Assembly: GCA_030407085.1 (NCBI GenBank)
Contig: CM059586.1
Coordinates: forward strand, 27,267,501 to 27,331,500
Direction of reading: 5' to 3'
DNA from: Trichopria drosophilae
Taxonomy: Eukaryota; Arthropoda; Insecta; Hymenoptera; Diapriidae
DNA length: 64,000 nucleotides
The notes under the pieces are model-generated. The model searched no databases. It was not told where the DNA came from and was given only the letters and a program-made list of their open reading frames with translations. The position numbers and the translations under genes are program-made. Below, one piece after another: positions 58,753 to 64,000 of the stretch. Positions within the stretch are counted from its first letter, which is position 1. Every line of letters begins with the position of its first letter.

Positions 58753-59022
58753 CTCTCTAAATTCCTTAGAGTGAAAATTGGAGTGATTTTTCACTCTCAG
58801 CGACTCTGAAAATGAAGCAACTCTGATTGGAGTGAAAATTCGCTTTGAAGCGTGAGATTTTTCCAGTCTATTCTCAGAGTGAATGCATTCCGCTAATAGA
58901 GTGAGTGTTTACCTAAAAAAAAATTAATTTGTCTTTAATTGCATTAAATCCACTCTCATTCTAGGGATTTTTTCAATGATTCTTTACCAGAGTGACATTG
59001 TCACTCCAAGAAATTTAGGGAG
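58753..59022. mobile_element. GAGTGAAAA-type inverted-repeat element
   Basis: CTCTCTAAATTCCTTAGAGT at the left and CTCCCTAAATTTCTTGGAGT read inward from the right. GAGTGAAAA/TTTTCACTC motifs recur through the left third (58776, 58795, 58838). No transposase. Fragments with the same motif occur at 14530-14585, and possibly 39891-40001. Confidence 0.6.
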
Positions 59023-59087
59023 CACTAGTACAACAGAGGTTATTTAAGTGAAAATCATCACTTCAATGCCATGAAATCTCTAATAAC

Positions 59088-59730
59088 TACCCCATATAGC
59101 ACATACCTCTTAAAATGGTCCCCAAGAGCTCAGTCCTAAGATATCTCCAAAAAGACCTTCTGAAGAGGTCTTAATTATGATAGACTATAAAACGAGCCCT
59201 TAAAGATGACTTGCTTAGGACTTCATAAAATCGTAATCTCGAAGAGGTCTTATGTTTCAGGTCTTAAATTTATCTGTGTTTCTCCTAGAGACGCCAGGTG
59301 GCTATTGAATCAAAAAATGAGATCGCGCGATATTTACTTCATATGCTGACCGATAGATTATAAGCTGCCTTGACCACATAAGTGTCTTTAGCCAGTGTTA
59401 TCACAGCATTTTGTATTCTTATTGCATGATCGCATTTTATTGAATGTAATCAATATCCAATATATAAATATACAAAATATAAAAAGTATACAAATTAATA
59501 ATTAAATATACAAAATGTAAAAAGTATACAAATTAATAATTAAGGTATAAAAAAAGAATATATGATTTTCAGAAATTTGCTTTTCATTTATATTATTTAT
59601 TCTATATTCTATATGTCAAAGCTCTCAAATAAGACCTCATATTTGAGAGGTCTTATAGAGCTCTTAAAATAGACGCTTAAGTATACTTTAAATCTTTAAA
59701 TATTTAAGACATCTTATTTCTGTTTGGGTA
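59088..59730. mobile_element. Putative MITE with AAGACCTCTT motifs
   Basis: TACCCCATATAGCACATA at the left and TACCCAAACAGAAATAAGA read inward from the right are loosely matched, with TA at both outer sides. Subterminal palindromic motifs of the AAGACCTC/GAGGTCTTA type occur on both sides (59151-59173, 59241, 59625-59655). The middle holds an AT-rich direct duplication (about 59458-59495 against 59505-59541, ATACAAAATRTAAAAAGTAT). No coding capacity. Confidence 0.45.
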
Positions 59731-60078
59731 CTTTAAACTTTAAAATGTCTGTGTATGATGTTCAAAAATGCGAGAACCAGTCGCATAACTTGGCATGCAG
59801 GTATGACGAAAGTAGGAAATGACTCTTGATTTTTAGGTGGTGATCTTGACTGCAGTAATAGTGACTACAGTATAGTAGTGGAAACGGTCTCTCATGCTTC
59901 CTGTGCCAACCAGTTCATCTGCTAAATGTATTATTTCTCATTTTTTTTTGCACAAGAATATTTAACTCATTACCACTTAAACTTTTCATTATTTTGCATA
60001 AAACATATTTATAAATAAGATTGAGGCTTATTATCAGGTTAGATCTGCTTGTTAAATCACTATTATATTTAATAAGTA
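59731..60078. other. No gene seen
   Basis: Spacer between two MITEs; no recognisable element. Includes the TA target site at 60077-60078. Confidence 0.4.
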
Positions 60079-60318
60079 CAGTAGAGTCGTTATATTTACC
60101 CATTGATTCCTCGCCTTCCTCCCCTGTCCCGTTTTATTTACCAAAACAAGGGGAGCATCACTTCTCCCACTCTCCTCACTTGTGTTCTGTTCGTGACGTC
60201 ACAGCTGGCCTGAATCCTCAGCCCGCAAGGTAGGGGAAAAAGAGAACAGCGACATGCAAATATATCGAAACAGAACCAGGCAAATATGCTGGAACGTAAA
60301 TATACCGGGACTCTACTC
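60079..60318. mobile_element. pogo-like MITE with CAGTAGAGTC termini
   Basis: CAGTAGAGTCGTTATATTTA at the left and GAGTAGAGTCCCGGTATATT read inward from the right, with TA on both outer sides (60077-60078 and 60319-60320). CAGTAGA-starting termini with TA duplication are typical of pogo/Tigger-type elements. The 240-bp length excludes a transposase. The interior is C-rich and G+C-richer than the flanks. Confidence 0.7.
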
Positions 60319-62447
60319 TACTCTAATTTTTGTACTACTCTATTAATGTACGTTTACAATTTTTATTTCATCAAGATTTATTTGTGTCCTATATTTATAT
60401 TATTAAAAGTTCCACGATAACATGTAGCCTAATGCCATCCTTTATTGTTTTGCTACGTTAATTACATTTTTGTGATGCCGTTATTATGTAGTTAATTTAC
60501 TTATCTTTTATGTAATCCTTATTGGATGCTGCAGACAACGAATGAGTCAGGCTGCAAAGCAGCTTTTATATTTATGTGTGACTCGTCCTTTGGCTGTTAT
60601 GATATTGAAAACAAAAAAATTCTGTTGACAAAAGTACTATCGAGAATTTACAGACATTTATCAACTCATTCGTATCGGATAAAAATTTATTCTTAAGAAA
60701 GTTTTGACAATTGGCTTAAAAATTGTCCAGTCCTTAAAGTGTTAAAGTGAAAAGTTGGTTTTAGAAACTTCACTACAATGCGACGATTGTCAGTTGGTTA
60801 ATCACTCTTGTAATAGTGAAATATTCATTGTATTGAATGCAGTGACATTTCTCAGGTTACCACAAAAAAAAACAAATTCACTGTGACACTGAAAGATTAG
60901 AAGAACTAATGTAACGAACCCTGTCATCCATACATATGTAATTACCATCACACGTATATATTAAATATTCAATTGTCTTATTATCATTACTTATACATTA
61001 GTAATATTTTACTTCTTATAAAGTGACGTTTTCACTTTTACATGCAGTGAAAAAAATACATCGTTTAATAAGTAAATTTTGATCTTTGGGAGTGGTCCGA
61101 TCGGCACTCCGATCATGAGCAATATCATCATTGTTCTTTCAAGAGTTACAAATATTTTTAGAACATCAGTGGCGACTTGTGCATTATAGTAATGACTATT
61201 CTTAGAGCTTATACATTTTTAGGGTACTTATAAAAGTACGTTAGCCGAATTGTTAGCCATTGATATCAACTGCGTAAGTCCATGGATGTTCACACCGTCA
61301 TTTCTGAAAACGCACGCAACCAAATGCGTGACATCGCGTCATTCGCGATATATTTCCCATCAAATTGACACAATTTATCTGCAACGGTTTGGAAAAACAT
61401 TGTATGTCGTGTTTGGTGATAACAATGTATTTTTCTTTCACTCCGTCATATCCGGTTAAAATCAAACGCAGCAGTCTCGTCGGATATTTCGCCAACGGCA
61501 CGAAGTGAAATTTTATTTGAAAATCACGGAGTATACGGAGAATTGCGCAACGGTAATTGGAAAAGATTTTTTTTTATAAAGGCGTCGTTATTTATAAATA
61601 CCGATGGAACGTTATTTTTAAATATCAATATAGCAACGATATTGAAATACTCAATTTGCGTAATGCGCCGGTGGCAATTAAATAACAAGATTTTCCTCCG
61701 TTGCCAGCATCGTAAGAACATATTTTAAAGTAGGAATATAGAATACGAGTTCCAAGTCGTCGTTGAGGGAAAGAAAGAAGTTGCGCTCAACTTCGATCGA
61801 CCGTAAATTCCTGTCCAAGTCTCTCGTAGGGTAATTACATAGTGTGGGGAATTCGTTCTTCATTTTGGACCGGAGTGAATTTATTAACTTCCTGTAAGGC
61901 ATCCAACGAGCATCGAGTTTTATCATATCAGATAAGAAAAGCGAAAGAATTGGAACTCAGGCATCTTCCAAGATTGTAATAATGAAATTTTATTTACTTT
62001 TGATAAATTCATGTTTTATTAAAAAGGACAGTTATTGTAGCTTACGTCATTGAGCACGAGAAAATTATAAATCCAAAATGTTTCGATTAGTCCGATTTCA
62101 ATATCATCATACCAGCGTATTTTAATTAAATATATTCTGTTGTTGTTCATTCAAGTTATCGGTTGAAACATTTCTATTCAAAACAAAACGTCCTTTTGTC
62201 GCAAGCGAAATTCTCTTACCGCAAGTAGAAATCCTCTTGTTAAATGACCAAGCAGATTGTTTGCGTGGATACCGTTTGCGGCAAGGGGACTCACGAGCAC
62301 TGTTTTAAGAGCATTTGAAGAAACTATGTAAATCTGATTATTTTAAAATTAATTAGAAAAATTTAAATATACCATAAGTTGTCATGAATTTTGTTAGTGT
62401 TGTGATCTATTGTATTCTTTTTCATAGATACCCAATTAGACGACATA
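60319..62447. other. No gene recognised
   Basis: AT-rich with a slightly G+C-richer part at 61240-61900. Overlapping open frames of 60-82 codons on both strands (61250-61926) have no domain and look like chance. Confidence 0.45.
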
Positions 62448-62537
62448 ACACGGAGAAAAATAGGTGTTACCGGATAACATTTGATGTTATCCAGTGCCAT
62501 CAGTATGTTATCGGATACAATATCTTTCTCTCTGTGG
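62448..62537. repeat. 90-bp hairpin with CACGGAGAAA ends
   Basis: ACACGGAGAAAAATA at the left and CCACAGAGAGAAAGATA read inward from the right, with a strong inner hairpin GGATAACAT-TTG-ATGTTATCC at 62473-62493. Probably a very small MITE. Confidence 0.45.
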
Positions 62538-63408
62538 AGTATATCCAATTTTGTATGATACTTTGTACGATTATAGGTAATATTCACTGTTGTATAAATC
62601 AGCATGTGTACATTATCTCATTATACGACATATTCATACTTATAAACAAGGTAAATAGTTTCTGCTTTTACGAGTAAAAGTTGCACAGTTGTTGCATCAT
62701 AAATCAAGATCTTAAAATATGCGTAAAATCCCACTTTTGAGCATATGGTACGCCAGTTTCATATGCATTACACATATATTTGTAATTTAAAAGTTTATAA
62801 TAAATACTATACTAAGAGAATAGCTTATTTACTAGTATAAGATAAATTATAACGACAACAAAACAGTTTAGCAAGAAAACCGACAAAAATATATTTTTTA
62901 ATTATAAGAATCCTGTATTTATTAATATACTAACATTCTAAGTCTAACTCGTATAAGATTTATTAATAACTAATATACGGGTGATTACTTGTGTGTAACG
63001 TATTTTAATAGTTATTTAAACAGGACAATGCTTTATTTAGTGAACATGACTCTTAAGAGAAGGAATACGTTTTTAGAATTGAAGTTATGACAGTGATATA
63101 TAAAGCTGTTGTTCGGTAACCACTAACCACTATGTCCATCCTGAGAGAAAGAAAGGAATAATACTCCACATTATTATCCATAAATAAAGAATAAACATAA
63201 TCTATCGCGAATAGCCCAGTGTATATGGCATTTTAAACATGTAAAAACTATTCACACAAGTGCCAGAAAATCATTTTTGTTATGAAAACTAATGAAATGC
63301 TACAATTAATAAAAGATTAAAAATTTACCAACAAATTTCTCGCACAGTCCCTGTCCGAGGCTCAACTCAATCAGTATTTTGGAATTTTTTTTTATTTTTC
63401 AATAAATT
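62538..63408. other. AT-rich stretch, no gene seen
   Basis: No frame, RNA gene or repeat recognised. The 97-codon plus-strand frame at 62384-62677 spans the hairpin just upstream and is chance. Confidence 0.45.
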
Positions 63409-63488
63409 CCCAAGTAGCAAAAACTACCTCGAATAGCTGCAAAATAGCTAATTATCGCTGCATTAATGAGCTATCAGTATTATTTGGG
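63409..63488. repeat. Small inverted repeat with CCCAA termini
   Basis: CCCAAGTAGCAAA at the left and CCCAAATAATACTGATAGCT read inward from the right, with AGCTGCAAAATAGC and GCTGCATTAATGAGCTAT boxes inside. The match is imperfect. Confidence 0.35.
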
Positions 63489-63624
63489 TGCCTTACGCAT
63501 ATTTGCCTCTGCTTAACCAAAGTAATCTCATTGTTGTAAGGTTAGATGTCCTTCATAAAGGAATCCAGTACGCAAGCGCGAAATTTTTTAGTTTACCGTT
63601 TATTAAAAGCTAAAATATGAACTA

Positions 63625-63890
63625 CAGTACTCCTTCCCTTATTCTAATGTCTTCCTTTATTCGAATTTTTTCTCTTCTCCTATTCTAATATTTTCCTCGC
63701 GCGTTCTCCCCACTTACGTGTGTTGACGTGTGGATTTTCTAAATACAAATAACGGCGCATGCGCAACAAAAGGAAAAGAGACAAACGTGAGACTAAACAG
63801 TGGGGGAGAGGGAGATATTAGAGTAAGGGAAGAAGGCCGCCATCTTGCCTGATTGTCCAGTCACAAATTAGAATAAGGGAAGGACTACTG
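63625..63890. mobile_element. TA-flanked MITE with CAGTAsTCCTTCCCTTATTC termini
   Basis: CAGTACTCCTTCCCTTATTC at the left and CAGTAGTCCTTCCCTTATTC read inward from the right differ at one base in 20; both continue with TAAT. TA abuts each end (63623-63624, 63891-63892). The 266-bp element is non-coding and holds a second TATTCTAATATT box at about 63680 with its mirror near 63820, so the subterminal repeat is duplicated. CAGTA plus TA duplication fits pogo/Tc1-type mobilisation. High end identity points to recent activity. Confidence 0.8.
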
Positions 63891-64000
63891 TACTTGAATC
63901 AATAAATACTTTTTCTATATAATAGCATATAAGATATATTCTACAAACCAGTACTAAAATTATTATTCAAAGATATAAATTTCTAGGCTCTTATATTAAC

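Noticed and set aside
1..64000. tRNA genes
   Set aside because: A scan by eye for the GGTTCRANTCC box with a matching acceptor stem found none; a covariance search would be needed to be certain.

Overview
This is an AT-rich eukaryotic, most likely insect, genomic window with almost no protein-coding content. Supports for an arthropod origin are a jockey/CR1-type non-LTR retrotransposon remnant, a mariner transposase remnant, piggyBac-like TTAA-flanked foldback elements, pogo-like TA-flanked MITEs, Penelope-type terminal motifs and TAACC-like simple repeats. The mosaic of very AT-rich stretches and G+C-richer islands resembles hymenopteran intergenic or intronic DNA, but the order cannot be fixed from the sequence. 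I see no tRNA or rRNA gene, no CRISPR array and no bacterial operon.

Host gene content is thin and hypothetical. On the minus strand, 12598-12664 looks like a first coding exon: a start codon in good context, a 22-codon hydrophobic signal-peptide-like stretch and a consensus splice donor. The rest of that gene would lie to the left, with an intron of up to 12 kb inside the window. On the plus strand, 40953-41023 looks like a last exon: a strong polypyrimidine acceptor, a hydrophobic C-terminal tail, a stop codon and an AATAAA signal. A third spliced structure (19035-19382, three short exons) encodes at most 39 residues and ends in a hairpin motif typical of Penelope-like elements.

Layout: 1-4230 AT-rich with one Penelope-type motif; 4231-5517 a piggyBac-like palindrome; 8170-8799 an element packed with CCTGATCAGG motifs; 8800-14100 G+C-richer DNA with the minus-strand exon; 15005-15888 the dead LINE; 17100-26250 a dense cluster of nested foldback elements; 30274-30484, 33412-35200, 35320-35462, 38174-38449 and 39891-40001 further inverted-repeat elements; 40890-48500 mostly G+C-richer, apparently non-coding, with the plus-strand terminal exon candidate; 50560-53700 a dispersed repeat in three copies; 54930-55220 mariner; 55287-56040 hairpin and GGAGCAAAATAG repeats; 56952-57778 a second clear piggyBac-like element; 58753-63890 several small MITEs.

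The most unusual aspect is the recurring design of the larger elements. They are nearly complete palindromes of 0.5-1.8 kb whose arms are themselves built from tandem modules, and some modules are shared between different elements. If any were transcribed inside a host intron, each would give a long double-stranded hairpin RNA.
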